This document shows positions 1 to 8,442 of a stretch of 64,000 nt of DNA, one piece after another. Under the pieces are notes generated by a model. The model worked only from the letters and a program-made list of their open reading frames with translations. It was not told the origin of the DNA and did not search any database. The DNA is from Micropruina sp. (GTDB lineage Bacteria; Actinomycetota; Actinomycetes; Propionibacteriales; Propionibacteriaceae): assembly GCA_016716635.1 (NCBI GenBank), contig JADJVZ010000014.1:620001-684000 (forward strand). Direction: 5' to 3'. The first letter of the stretch is position 1. Each line of letters starts with the position of its first letter. The position numbers and the translations under genes were made by a program.

Positions 1-10
1 GTGGCGCCGG

Positions 11-613
11 TCACGCGCCGCCCACCTGGCGGCGGCCAGCGAAGGCGCGTCCGAGGGTGACCTCGTCGGCGTACTCCAGGTCGCCACCCACCGGCAGGCC
101 GGACGCGAGCCGCGAGACCCGGATGCCGACGGGCGCGAGGATCCGCGAGATGTAGGTGGCGGTAGCCTCCCCCTCCAGGTTCGGATCGGTGGCCAAGATC
201 ACCTCGGTGACCGTGTCGCCCTGCAGTCGGATGAGCAGTTCGCGGATGCGCAGGTTCTCGGGGCCGATGTTGTCGATCGGCGAAATGGCCCCGCCGAGCA
301 CGTGATAAAGACCGCGGAACTCACGCGTCCGCTCGATGGCCATGACGTCTTTCGGCTCTTCGACGACGCAGATGCTGGCCCGGTCGCGCCGCGGATCGCG
401 GCAGATGCGGCAGGTCTCTTCTTCGGCGATGTTGAAGCAGATGTCGCAGAACTTGACCTTCTCGGCGACGTGCCGAAGCGACGTGGCCAGCCGTTCGACG
501 TCGGCTTTGTCGGCGGACAGGATGTAGAACGCGATGCGTTGCGCGCCCTTGGGGCCGACGCCCGGCAGACGTCCGAGCTCGTCGATGAGGTCCTGAATCG
601 GGCCTTCGTACAT
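11..613 (-). CDS. recR: Recombination protein RecR
   Basis: RecR works with RecO and RecF in the cytoplasm to load RecA at gapped DNA. The 200-residue product has the family's usual length and order. A helix-hairpin-helix region lies at about residues 10-30 (LPGVGPKGAQRIAF), a four-cysteine zinc finger at about 55-72 (CDICFN...CRICRD), a Toprim domain begins with ICVVEEPKD, and the C-terminal Walker-like segment ends in LGRAFAGR. The ATG at 611-613 shares its last base with the TGA stop of ybaB, so the two are translationally coupled. It is the last gene of a dnaX-ybaB-recR operon, an arrangement widely conserved in bacteria. Nothing unusual is seen. Confidence 0.97.
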   Translation of the reverse strand: MYEGPIQDLIDELGRLPGVGPKGAQRIAFYILSADKADVERLATSLRHVAEKVKFCDICFNIAEEETCRICRDPRRDRASICVVEEPKDVMAIERTREFRGLYHVLGGAISPIDNIGPENLRIRELLIRLQGDTVTEVILATDPNLEGEATATYISRILAPVGIRVSRLASGLPVGGDLEYADEVTLGRAFAGRRQVGGA

Positions 614-942
614 CAGCCGCCGAGCCCAGGCAGGTCAGGCATGTCGGGCATCGCGGGCATGGTGGCCTGGGCCAGAACGGCGACCTTGTGGTTGGCGTCC
701 CGGACCGCCGCGACGACCAAGTCGCCCAGCGTCTCGGTGTCGGATGGGTCGCAAACTTCAGGCTTGATGACCACGCTGAGCAATTCACCGGAGCCGTTGA
801 CGGTCACGACGACGGCATCGCCGCCGGCTGATCCGGTGACGGTGCGGGCTGCGAGATCGGCCTGCGCGCGCTCGAACTGTGCCTGCATAGCCTGGGCTTG
901 CGCCATCAGCGCGTTGATATCGAGTCCACCCTCGCCGAACAT
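613..942 (-). CDS. ybaB: YbaB/EbfC family nucleoid-associated protein
   Basis: A small DNA-binding protein of 109 residues. The family forms dimers that bind DNA and is nearly always encoded between dnaX and recR, as here. The frame is open further upstream, but the ATG at 940-942 is chosen because a strong Shine-Dalgarno (TAAGGAGGC on the minus strand, 947-955) precedes it and the protein then begins MFGEGGLDIN followed by the characteristic alanine- and glutamine-rich helix. The C-terminus has a methionine- and proline-rich tail (MPAMPDMPDLPGLGG), common in actinobacterial members. The stop overlaps the recR start by one base. Confidence 0.93.
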   Translation of the reverse strand: MFGEGGLDINALMAQAQAMQAQFERAQADLAARTVTGSAGGDAVVVTVNGSGELLSVVIKPEVCDPSDTETLGDLVVAAVRDANHKVAVLAQATMPAMPDMPDLPGLGG

Positions 943-988
943 ATCGGCCTCCTTAAAAGTGCGTTGCTGTGATGGTAACCGGCGCCGG

Positions 989-3478
989 TCAGGCGTCCCC
1001 GGACTCCTCGCCGATGAGTTCGGCGCCGAGGTGCTTGGCGAGCAGTTCGTTGGGGTCGATCGAGCCCTCGTCGAGATCTGCGTCGCCGCGGCTGGGTTCG
1101 CTCTCTGGCTCGTCGTCGCGCCGGCTTTGGGTCGGACGGACGTTCTCGCGCGCCGCCGCCATGGCCCGGGAGCGCGCCTCGGAAATCTCCGGGGGGGCTG
1201 CGGGCGCAGGCGTGCTGACGCTGGGTTCGGACGGCGTCGGGGAGGCCGATCCTCCGTGGACGACCACCTCGATCTTGGGCGTGATGCCGAGTTCAGCGAG
1301 CAGCGCCTCGCGGAGCACCTCGTCGCTGCCCCCACGTCCGAAGCTGTCACGGACCCCCGGGTTGCCGACCCCCAAGGTAAGCGTGTCGCCCCGGTATTCG
1401 AGCACTTGAGCGTTCTGGCTGAGCAAGATCCAGGTGAAGCGGCGCTTGTCCTTGACCCGGTTCAACACCTGAGGCCACACGGTGCGCATGGCCGCGGTGT
1501 CGAGGCCGCCGGCCGCCGGCGGGGCGCTGGGCTTGGTGGCGTCCGCGGGCGAACGTTCTGGAGCAGCGGGGGTCGCCTGCGCAGCGTGACTCTCGCCAGC
1601 CGAGCGCTCGGGGACGTCGGTCGGGGTGGACGCAGCGTGGCTGGCCGGCGACGGTACCGCCGAGGCTGGTGCGGCTTCCGGAGCCGCGGCAGCGGACCTC
1701 GGCGCGGTCGCCGGCTGGACCGGGGCGTCCGCGGGCGCCATATTCGTGGGCGCAGCCGCGTTGGCGGGCTCGAGCGCGGTCGGCTGGGTTGGCGCGCCTG
1801 GTGCGCCACTGTCGGCGTCGGTGGCGGCCGGACGGGGCCGACGACTAGCCGCCGGCCTGCCGGCGGGAGTCGGTTCAGGCCAATCGGAGGCGGGCTGGAC
1901 GGCCTCAGGCTGTTTGGTCGCCATCGCGCGCTGGCGCGGGGTGAGCCCGTCGTCGGCGGGCGCGGCGCTCTGGGTGGGGGGCGCGGCGGCGGCTTCGAAA
2001 CGCACCTGGGGTGGTGTCGCAGCGCCCGCGTCCGGTGCGGCCTCGACGCCACCAATGGCGAGGCGTCGTTCGAGCCGATCGAGGCGCGCGTGCACACCCC
2101 GTCCGCCCACGTCGGCACCCGGCAGCAAGACCCGCGCGCACATCAGCTCGAGGTGCAGGCGGGGGGCGGTGGTGCCGCGCATTTCGGTGAGGCCGTTGGC
2201 GATCACTTCGGCGGCGCGCGTCAGCTCGCCGGGTCCGAGCGCCTTGGCCTGGGCCGTGAGGCGGTCGCCTTGGTCGGCCGCGACGTCGACGAGCCCGGTA
2301 GCGAGGGCGTCAGGGACGGCCGCCACGATGACGAGGTCGCGCAGGCGACGGAGGAGGTCTTCGGCGAAGCGGCGCGGATCTTGTCCGACGCCAATCACCT
2401 TGTCGATGGAGGCGAAGACACCCTCGGCGTCCCCGGCGGCGAAGGCATCGACGATGCCGTCCAACAAGGTGTCGGGGGTGTAGCCGAGCAGAGCGGTGGC
2501 CTGCTGGTAGCTGACGCCCTCTTCGGCCGCGCCGCCGAGCAACTGGTCGAGGACGGAGAGCGAGTCGCGCACCGAGCCAGCGCCCGCCCGGACGACCAGC
2601 GGCAGCACGGACGGCTCGACCTTGACACCTTCGGCGGTGCACAACTCGGCAAGGTAGGCGCTCAGGATCTTTGGCGGCACCAATCGGAAGGGGTAGTGGT
2701 GCGTGCGGGAGCGGATCGTGCCGAGCACCTTGTCGGGCTCGGTGGTCGCAAAGATGAACTTCACGTGGGGCGGCGGCTCTTCGACCACTTTCAGAAGGGC
2801 GTTGAAGCCCTCCTTGGTGACCATGTGGGCCTCGTCAATGATGTAGATCTTGTAGCGGCTGTGGACGGGCGCGAAGAACGCCCGCTCGCGCAGGTCGCGG
2901 GCCTCGTTCACGCCGCCGTGGGAGGCCGCGTCGATCTCGATGACGTCGAGGGACCCGACGCCGCCGCGGGCGAGGTCGCGACAGCTCTGGCATTCGCCGC
3001 AGGGTGTGGGCGTCGGCCCTTTGGCGCAGTTCAGGCAGCGCGCCAGGATGCGGGCCGAGGTGGTCTTGCCGCAGCCACGAGGGCCACTGAACAGGTACGC
3101 GTGGTTGACCCGGTTGTTCACGAGCGCGCGTTGGAGGGGCTCGGTGACGTGGGCTTGGCCGATGACGTCGGCGAAGGTGTCGGGACGGTAGCGCCGGTAG
3201 AGCGCCAGCGTGGCCTCGGGGCGCGTGGGCGGCTCGCGGTGATCGCGGAGCGCCTCGACGACCTGCATCAAGGACTCGGTGATTTCCTCTTCCGAACGGC
3301 GCGGACGGGCGCCGAGGGCGCCTGCATCGGGAGCCGGAGCGGGCGATGTGGAGGCGGGTGCGGCTACCTTCGGGGCCACCGGGGCGGGCGCCGGCACGTC
3401 AACCAGCGCGAAGAGATCCGGGCCGTCCTGCTCGAACAGCTCGGGCGGTTCTTCGGTCACCAGCTCGTCTTCGTCCAC
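989..3478 (-). CDS. dnaX: DNA polymerase III subunits gamma and tau
   Basis: The clamp-loader ATPase of the replicase, 829 residues. The conserved AAA+ core starts at residue 91 (LALYRRYRP). It holds a Walker A GPRGCGKT at 132-139, the zinc-binding cysteines CLNC...CGEC..C, Walker B and DEAH (IIDEAHM), sensor 1 (FATTEPDKV) and the SRC-like SRTHHYPF segment. Domain III follows, then a long alanine/proline-rich linker and a C-terminal region typical of tau. About 90 residues precede the usual start, including an acidic segment (MDEDELVTEEPPELF). No ATG lies at the usual start LALYRRY, so I keep the long form; a start at an internal GTG is possible. It is the first gene of the dnaX-ybaB-recR operon, with the SRP RNA gene upstream on the same strand. 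Confidence 0.95.
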   Translation of the reverse strand: MDEDELVTEEPPELFEQDGPDLFALVDVPAPAPVAPKVAAPASTSPAPAPDAGALGARPRRSEEEITESLMQVVEALRDHREPPTRPEATLALYRRYRPDTFADVIGQAHVTEPLQRALVNNRVNHAYLFSGPRGCGKTTSARILARCLNCAKGPTPTPCGECQSCRDLARGGVGSLDVIEIDAASHGGVNEARDLRERAFFAPVHSRYKIYIIDEAHMVTKEGFNALLKVVEEPPPHVKFIFATTEPDKVLGTIRSRTHHYPFRLVPPKILSAYLAELCTAEGVKVEPSVLPLVVRAGAGSVRDSLSVLDQLLGGAAEEGVSYQQATALLGYTPDTLLDGIVDAFAAGDAEGVFASIDKVIGVGQDPRRFAEDLLRRLRDLVIVAAVPDALATGLVDVAADQGDRLTAQAKALGPGELTRAAEVIANGLTEMRGTTAPRLHLELMCARVLLPGADVGGRGVHARLDRLERRLAIGGVEAAPDAGAATPPQVRFEAAAAPPTQSAAPADDGLTPRQRAMATKQPEAVQPASDWPEPTPAGRPAASRRPRPAATDADSGAPGAPTQPTALEPANAAAPTNMAPADAPVQPATAPRSAAAAPEAAPASAVPSPASHAASTPTDVPERSAGESHAAQATPAAPERSPADATKPSAPPAAGGLDTAAMRTVWPQVLNRVKDKRRFTWILLSQNAQVLEYRGDTLTLGVGNPGVRDSFGRGGSDEVLREALLAELGITPKIEVVVHGGSASPTPSEPSVSTPAPAAPPEISEARSRAMAAARENVRPTQSRRDDEPESEPSRGDADLDEGSIDPNELLAKHLGAELIGEESGDA

Positions 3479-3570
3479 GTGTGAACCCTAGGGCTTGGGG
3501 CTGACAGTTTCACCATCGACCAGCGAGGCTCCTCACCATCGTTGAGCGATAGGCCAGCCGCGAAAAACAA

Positions 3571-3662
3571 AGGGGTTCCCCCGCACCCAGAAGAGCTCAC
3601 TGACCCTTGCTGCCTTCCGGCCCTGGGGGAGTTGGGCGAGTTACTGCCGCGGGGGAACCTTG
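3571..3662 (-). ncRNA. ffs: Signal recognition particle RNA, small bacterial type
   Basis: On the minus strand the sequence contains the invariant SRP domain IV core GGAAGGCAGCAAGGGTCA, closed by complementary ends (AGGTTCCCCCGCGG at the 5' end, GCGGGGGAACCCC at the 3' end). This folds into the single long hairpin of the roughly 95-nt bacterial small SRP RNA. The RNA binds Ffh to target nascent membrane proteins. It lies upstream of dnaX on the same strand, as in other actinobacteria. The ends are estimated from pairing and may be off by a few bases. Confidence 0.93.
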
Positions 3663-3923
3663 TTCAAGTGTAGGGCATGCCCACGGTGCTCCCGATTTGG
3701 ACCCGTGAGCCCAACTGCCCCCTGCCATTCGCAACGACGTGGAGCGGAACGAGGCCGCCGCGGGACTCAGTCGATCCCGTCACATCCCCCTCGCCCGCGT
3801 CATCCACACTCAGCCCGCCCGGTTCCCCCAGCCGGCCATGACGTCAGCGCGTCGGACATCCCTCGGAGGGCTGTTTCAGCCACCCATCCCCTTCGGCAGG
3901 CACCGGCACACAGCCTTTCGGGG
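3663..3923. other. Intergenic region, nothing recognised
   Basis: About 260 bases between the SRP RNA and the 3' end of the sortase gene. They should hold the SRP RNA promoter, but I see no convincing -35/-10 pair, hairpin or coding frame. Confidence 0.4.
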
Positions 3924-4835
3924 TCAGGGCGCGACCGGCTCCCAGATCGCCCACACGTTGGATTCGTAGTGTCCATCGGCGAGGACCCGTCCGCCACAGG
4001 TCACCGTCACCAACCGCAGCGGGCCGTCGGCGGCGAAGAAGTCCTGCGGCAGGTCGGTCTTCGCGGACGATCCGGCGCCGCCCACCTGCCGCCAGGTCGA
4101 GGCTGATCCGTCCGGACACGCGATCGTTGCGATGGTGCCGGATCGACTGTCGGCCAGGGACCACAGCGCACCCCGCACGCCCGCCGACGCCACGTGCCCC
4201 GAGATCAGGACGGTCCCCTTGCTCGGCCGCTGGCACGGATCGGCTCCCCCACCCCAGCGCGTGAGCCGGGCCGGCTCCTTGGGCAGCACCAGGGCTGACA
4301 CCTGCTGGCCCTGCCAGGTCGCTGCACCCAAGCTGTGCGACTCCAGGGGCGCCTCGACCCCCAGGGCGACGATGCGCAGTCTCGGGGCGGTCACGGCAGC
4401 GACCGCCCCCTTGGTGGAATCGGGACTGGTGGGCGCGGGCGACGCGGACGCGTCGGGCGGCGAGCCCGGCCCGACCGCTAACTCCCCCTCCGCTGACGCA
4501 CCCGCTGCAGAGTCGCCCGCGACGGACGTCGCCTCGACTGACGGCATCGGCGCCGGCGCGGCAGCCGTCCACGTGGCACGGAGACCCACCAGCCCACCCG
4601 CCATCAGCAAGACGCCCGCCACAATCCACAGTCGCCCGGGGCCGCCACCAAGCCGCGGAAGCAATCGCCACCCCGACCGAGAGCGAGGAGGAAGCGACCG
4701 CGACCCGGGACCCCCTTGAACCCGGCGCGGAAGTGCTGCCGGGCCACCCATGTGGCCGCGCACGCTGGAACTCGATCCCTGCCGCTCCGGGGCGACACGC
4801 CTGGCACGGTCGGAGACTTCTTTTGACGTCCGCAT
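3924..4835 (-). CDS. Sortase, class F-like
   Basis: A membrane-anchored transpeptidase of about 303 residues that should join surface proteins to the cell wall. A basic N-terminal region is followed by one membrane segment (about 69-88, LWIVAGVLLMAGGLVGL), a serine/proline/alanine-rich linker, and a sortase domain from about 150. The catalytic histidine is H214 (TVLISGHV) and the cysteine C280 (VTVTCGG), which matches class F/E actinobacterial sortases. In many class F enzymes an arginine follows in a Y-R-x-N motif; here the motif reads YESN, so the usual arginine is glutamate. R283 directly after TCGG might replace it. The ATG at 4833-4835 overlaps the stop of the adjacent surface-protein gene by one base, so the pair is co-transcribed. 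Confidence 0.85.
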   Translation of the reverse strand: MRTSKEVSDRARRVAPERQGSSSSVRGHMGGPAALPRRVQGGPGSRSLPPRSRSGWRLLPRLGGGPGRLWIVAGVLLMAGGLVGLRATWTAAAPAPMPSVEATSVAGDSAAGASAEGELAVGPGSPPDASASPAPTSPDSTKGAVAAVTAPRLRIVALGVEAPLESHSLGAATWQGQQVSALVLPKEPARLTRWGGGADPCQRPSKGTVLISGHVASAGVRGALWSLADSRSGTIATIACPDGSASTWRQVGGAGSSAKTDLPQDFFAADGPLRLVTVTCGGRVLADGHYESNVWAIWEPVAP

Positions 4836-6589
4836 CAGCTGGCCCGCCGCCGGGTGCGGGTGACCCATGCCCAGCCGCCGAGACCGACTAGGGCGCCCAC
4901 TCCCGAAAGGCACGCTCCGATCGCCGCTTCTGCAGGAGGGAGATCCGCCGCTCCGGACAGGATGGCCCGCTTCGGGGCAGGCGGAGGACTCGTGGGCGCG
5001 ACCGGCGCGGTGACCAGGAAGGACTCGCTGGCCTGTCCAGGCGCGTGATTGACCGTGGCCAGCACCGTGCCGTCGGGAGCAAGGAGGCGCATGTCTCCTC
5101 CGTAGGAGTAGCAACCCGCTCCAGCAGGACGCCCTGGGGCGACCCCTGTCAGGGTCCCGTCCGCGGTAACGGCGACCGCTTGGGGTACGCCCACGACCGC
5201 AGCCTTCGCGAAACCGGTGGCATCAGGGCAGGAGCTTCCATTCACGGCCACGGGGCCTGAAAGGCCGATCGAAAGGCTCGCGGACCCCTTCGGGACGAGG
5301 CGCAGGAAGTCCGTGACGCCCGTGATCGTGACAGCGTCGGACACTTCCGCTCCGGGTGCGATCGAGCGATTCGAGACGGCCGTCGCGAGGGTCGGCAGCA
5401 CAAATCGGAGACTCGTTTCTGAGGGTCGTCCGTAGGTTCCCGCAGCCGCCAACGTCAGCCCGGAGGTCGCGTTTGACTCCACCCCGATGTAGCAACCCGC
5501 GGCCTTGACAGGAAGCGACGAGAGGAAGCGTGCCGTGCCCTTTCCATCCGCCCCGATGGTGATGTCGTGGGTCACGGCCTCAAACACGGGAGCATCTTTC
5601 GGCGGCGTCGCGACAGGCACCTCGGGGCAGGAGGCCAGCGGCCCATAAAAGGTCGTGGTCACCCGCAACGGACCCCCTGGCAGCGCGTCCGTCACCGACA
5701 CCGCATCACTGAGCGCCTCCCCCACCGCAGCAATGGGGTGATCGACCTGCGAGGAATAGGACGGCCGGACGCCCAGCGCCACAACATTCGAGGTGCCATG
5801 CGCCGAACTCAGTGCACCCTGAGTGACCACGCGCTGCTCCCCTGCCTGAGGCGCCGGGTGGATCTGAACGGCGTCTCCCGGCAGGTTCTTGGCCGAGGCC
5901 GACACGCTGACCTCGCCCGCAGCGGACGCGTGCCAGGCCAGCGATCGTCCCGATGTGGTGCTCTTCAAGGTGAGCGTTGGAGTGCCGTTGTCGTCCCAGA
6001 CGGCTCCCCCGCTGAGAACCAGCGAGAGGCCGACTCCCGCCAGCGGTCCGCCGCCTGCCCCGCGGACGCCCACTCCCTCGACAACGCCAGCACCCGGCGA
6101 GGTTTGCCGCAACGTCAGCGCCGCCACGAACGGAGCCGAAAGCTTCGCGGCCTCGTCCTCCAGTCGCCGCTCGTGAGTCATGATCGAGTCTTGGGTCGCC
6201 TTCGGGAGTCCCGAGAATGCCTTCTCGAACGCGGCCCACGACGAGTCGAGACGCTTCTTCACGAAGTAAGCCACAGCACCCGCGAGATCAGGATCAGTCG
6301 TCTGGGAATACGTGGTGATCACGTAGGCAATGCCTGGATCGCGATGGGAAACACCTCCCGTCGCCGACGACGGAAGGTCGTTCCTACTGTCGATGCACAC
6401 CACTTGTTCGCCGTAGCCGGGCGGACGCATGGTTCCGATGGTGTGGCCGCCTACGGCGTAGCCGATCCGCCCACCCCACGCAGCATGGGCCCTGGGGGTG
6501 AACATCAGCGTCCACAGAACCAGGACGGCAACCACCAACCCAACGGTCAACAAGGGACGCCGATGAACACGAAAGCGCAGAACAGTCAC
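4835..6589 (-). CDS. Putative sortase-anchored surface protein
   Basis: A 584-residue exported protein of unknown function. It has an N-terminal signal peptide (hydrophobic core at about 12-30, ending AHAA), and a mature N-terminal region with a cysteine in VVCIDSRNDLP that resembles the start of several actinobacterial wall proteins. Several beta-rich repeats of about 120-150 residues follow. The C-terminus has the layout of a sorting signal: ADLPPAEAA, a hydrophobic segment (ACLSGVGALVGLGGWAWV), then TRTRRRAS. The LPxTG position reads LPPAE. Its stop overlaps the start of the sortase gene, so the natural inference is a dedicated substrate-enzyme pair. Confidence 0.75.
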   Translation of the reverse strand: MTVLRFRVHRRPLLTVGLVVAVLVLWTLMFTPRAHAAWGGRIGYAVGGHTIGTMRPPGYGEQVVCIDSRNDLPSSATGGVSHRDPGIAYVITTYSQTTDPDLAGAVAYFVKKRLDSSWAAFEKAFSGLPKATQDSIMTHERRLEDEAAKLSAPFVAALTLRQTSPGAGVVEGVGVRGAGGGPLAGVGLSLVLSGGAVWDDNGTPTLTLKSTTSGRSLAWHASAAGEVSVSASAKNLPGDAVQIHPAPQAGEQRVVTQGALSSAHGTSNVVALGVRPSYSSQVDHPIAAVGEALSDAVSVTDALPGGPLRVTTTFYGPLASCPEVPVATPPKDAPVFEAVTHDITIGADGKGTARFLSSLPVKAAGCYIGVESNATSGLTLAAAGTYGRPSETSLRFVLPTLATAVSNRSIAPGAEVSDAVTITGVTDFLRLVPKGSASLSIGLSGPVAVNGSSCPDATGFAKAAVVGVPQAVAVTADGTLTGVAPGRPAGAGCYSYGGDMRLLAPDGTVLATVNHAPGQASESFLVTAPVAPTSPPPAPKRAILSGAADLPPAEAAIGACLSGVGALVGLGGWAWVTRTRRRAS

Positions 6590-6638
6590 ACCCCTACGCT
6601 CGGCGGCTCGACCCCCAATCCGTCACCTTCGCCCAAAA

Positions 6639-6648
6639 TTGTGGATAA
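6639..6648 (-). promoter_or_regulatory. Single perfect DnaA-box-like site
   Basis: TTATCCACAA on the minus strand matches the DnaA box consensus TTATNCACA. A weaker TGTCCACGA lies 15-20 bases away on the plus strand. dnaX and recR lie close to oriC in many actinobacteria, so this may be an outlying box. One site is not an origin. Confidence 0.4.
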
Positions 6649-6722
6649 CTCTTCTCCGGATCTGTCCACGATCCCCTGTGCGGATTGGATCACCCCCGAC
6701 GTCCTCAGGTACGCTCTGCGAC

Positions 6723-6810
6723 GGAGGATTCGCCTAGAGGCCTATGGCGCTCGCTTGGAAAGCGGGTTGGGTTCACGCCCTCACGAGTTCGAATCTCGTA
6801 TCCTCCGCCA
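6723..6810 (+). tRNA. tRNA-Ser (anticodon GGA)
   Basis: A 88-nt class II tRNA with encoded CCA. The acceptor stem GGAGGAT (6723-6729) pairs with ATCCTCC (6800-6806), the discriminator is G6807 and CCA occupies 6808-6810. The anticodon stem CTCGC/GCGGG encloses the loop TTGGAAA, giving anticodon GGA, which reads UCC and UCU. A long variable arm and a TTCGAATC T-loop are present. Confidence 0.95.
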
Positions 6811-6878
6811 AGAGCGCTTTGTACGAACTAAGGGACGAAGTCCCCCGGAACGGTTAACCAAAGTCACTCAACGAAACC

Positions 6879-6907
6879 AGCCTTGACCAACAGGTCGGGG
6901 CTTTTTT
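6879..6907 (+). terminator. Rho-independent terminator
   Basis: A 10-bp stem (AGCCTTGACC / GGTCGGGGCT, including two G-U pairs) with an AACA loop is followed directly by TTTTTT. It ends transcription from the tRNA-Ser gene. It also lies at the 3' end of hipA on the other strand. Confidence 0.9.
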
Positions 6908-6922
6908 CGTTGATGGAGTCCG

Positions 6923-8146
6923 CTACCGGCCGCCGACAGCCTGGCCGCAGCGGAGGTTGTCGACGAACCCTAGGAGCTGCTCCTGCAGGCGGGGAAAGGC
7001 CCCCTCGCGCGGATGCTCCTCGCTCACAACGGTATGGAGTTGGTCGAGAACGACCTGGATCAAAGGCTCCGTTCGCCTCAAGCCCCAGGACGCGAACTCC
7101 TCAACCAGATCGGTTCTGGTGATGTCCTGGTTCCGGTAGAGGCCGTTGACGGCCAGAGCCATCCTGCCGTCACCGGGCAGGTGGGAGTGGGGGACGATGT
7201 CGTAGGCGGGCGCGAGGGTGACGTCACCGTCAAGAGGGTGGAGCAGGCCGAGGTTCTTGCTGTGCAGGTCGAGGTTGCCGATCGCGACGGCAAGCACGAC
7301 CATCCGGGCCAGGCGGCGCAGGTCGCCCTCGGGGGTGTGGGTTTTGAGGGTGTCGGCGATGCGTCGCAGGCTCACGATCCCGCCGATCTCCTGGTACTTC
7401 TGGTTGCGACTCGCGCCGAGGACCTGACTGAAGTCCTCCTGGTGGACGCGCTGGCCGCGATGGCGGTCGTAGCGCTCGATGACAATGGCTGGCAGTCCGT
7501 CGAACTCATCGATCGAGGTCGCGAAATCGGCCAGTCCAAGGCGGCGGGCGAGGCGAGACCCGTACTCCTCGTCGTAGATCAGACTGCCCTTCTCTCCACC
7601 CAGTTGTGGTTTCAGAATGTGCGTTGTCGGGAACCCACCCAGCGCCTGCGCCCACCCGTCCGAGGTACGGACGAGGACGACCTTGGGCTGAACTCCGCCG
7701 AGCGAGGACTTGCCCGACTGCGGATCATTCGCCAGGGGGTGACCGATCGGATCCTGCAGCAGCGCCCGCACCTGCGCCTGGGTAACAGGGCGAACCCCTG
7801 GAGGCCTCGGCTCGGTGGGGTCGTCGGGATCCCAGATCTGCAGGGCACCCGCTACATCGCGTCCATACCGGGCAAGGAAGCCAGGAGTGTCCTCCCGGCG
7901 AAGGCCTCCCCGGGCGAGCATGTAGTCGTACTGGTCGCCTTCGGGCAGCAACTCGGCGAACCAGTTGCGCCGCCGGCCTGCGTGATCGCGCCGCTGCACC
8001 GGCGCCAGCGGGATCGCGACCGACAGGACGGGGCTGTTCGTGCCGAACCCCTCGACCCCTTCGGCCGACGGCGTGAAGTCAAAGGTTCGGGCGTCACCAT
8101 CGAGGCGTCCAATGATCGTGCCATGCAACTCAACCGCGAGGCGCAT
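6923..8146 (-). CDS. hipA: HipA-family serine/threonine kinase toxin
   Basis: The toxin kinase of a HipBA type II toxin-antitoxin pair, about 407 residues. In the known E. coli system HipA phosphorylates glutamyl-tRNA synthetase and causes growth arrest. Visible motifs are the autophosphorylation/P-loop segment SSLGGVQPK (about 147-155), the ATP lysine in THILKP, IVIERYDR, the catalytic loop NLDLHSKN (aspartate near 293, asparagine near 298) and the metal-binding LAPAYDIV (aspartate near 316). All key residues are present, so it looks active. The ATG at 8144-8146 is chosen because GGAGG lies six bases upstream; a second ATG two codons earlier has no spacing. It overlaps hipB by 17 bases. Confidence 0.92.
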   Translation of the reverse strand: MRLAVELHGTIIGRLDGDARTFDFTPSAEGVEGFGTNSPVLSVAIPLAPVQRRDHAGRRRNWFAELLPEGDQYDYMLARGGLRREDTPGFLARYGRDVAGALQIWDPDDPTEPRPPGVRPVTQAQVRALLQDPIGHPLANDPQSGKSSLGGVQPKVVLVRTSDGWAQALGGFPTTHILKPQLGGEKGSLIYDEEYGSRLARRLGLADFATSIDEFDGLPAIVIERYDRHRGQRVHQEDFSQVLGASRNQKYQEIGGIVSLRRIADTLKTHTPEGDLRRLARMVVLAVAIGNLDLHSKNLGLLHPLDGDVTLAPAYDIVPHSHLPGDGRMALAVNGLYRNQDITRTDLVEEFASWGLRRTEPLIQVVLDQLHTVVSEEHPREGAFPRLQEQLLGFVDNLRCGQAVGGR

Positions 8147-8375
8147 CGCCATCCTCCCAGCTGGCCGTAAGCTCCAGCCCCGTCAGGCGAGCGATGCTCA
8201 AGAGCCGTCGGAGGTAGATCGTCGACTTGCCGTTCTCGATCTCGCTGATCGTGCTTTGCGGGACATCGAGCTGCGCCGCAAGTTCACTCTGCGACAGACC
8301 CCGCGCGAGCCGGACCTGCTGGACCGCAAGCCCGATGTCTCCTGGGGACCGCAGCCGTGCCGTGTGCCTCGCCAT
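8130..8375 (-). CDS. hipB: HipB-family antitoxin, XRE helix-turn-helix
   Basis: A small DNA-binding antitoxin of about 81 residues. One XRE-type helix-turn-helix fills the protein: the helix LAVQQVRLARGLSQSELAAQ is followed by the recognition helix around VPQSTISEIENGKST. HipB neutralises HipA by binding it and represses the operon. The ATG at 8373-8375 has GGGGAG five bases upstream; two GTG codons just before it are alternatives. Three copies of a TATCG-N8-CGATA operator lie directly upstream, matching the E. coli TATCC-N8-GGATA arrangement. Confidence 0.92.
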   Translation of the reverse strand: MARHTARLRSPGDIGLAVQQVRLARGLSQSELAAQLDVPQSTISEIENGKSTIYLRRLLSIARLTGLELTASWEDGDAPRG

Positions 8376-8388
8376 CACCACTCCCCTC

Positions 8389-8406
8389 TATCGTGATTTC
8401 ACGATA
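8389..8406. promoter_or_regulatory. hipBA operator O1
   Basis: TATCGTGATTTCACGATA is a perfect 18-bp palindrome with a two-base centre, 14 bases upstream of the hipB start. It fits TATCG-N8-CGATA, the counterpart of the E. coli HipB operator TATCC-N8-GGATA. Confidence 0.85.
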
Positions 8407-8415
8407 CACCTCACC

Positions 8416-8433
8416 CATCGGAAAATCCCGATA
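8416..8433. promoter_or_regulatory. hipBA operator O2
   Basis: CATCGGAAAATCCCGATA is the second 18-bp site, with one mismatch in the outer base. It starts exactly 27 bases after O1. Confidence 0.75.
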
Positions 8434-8442
8434 GATCCTCGG

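Noticed and set aside
302..3484. A 1060-codon open frame on the plus strand
   Set aside because: It lies antisense to dnaX, ybaB and recR. High GC content opens the opposite frame, and the product is low-complexity Gly/Arg/Ala with no domain.
6639..6670. Replication origin
   Set aside because: One good DnaA box and one weak site are not a cluster, and no dnaA, dnaN or AT-rich unwinding region is present.
6723..6922. Integrated element at tRNA-Ser
   Set aside because: No integrase gene and no repeat of the tRNA 3' end were found nearby.
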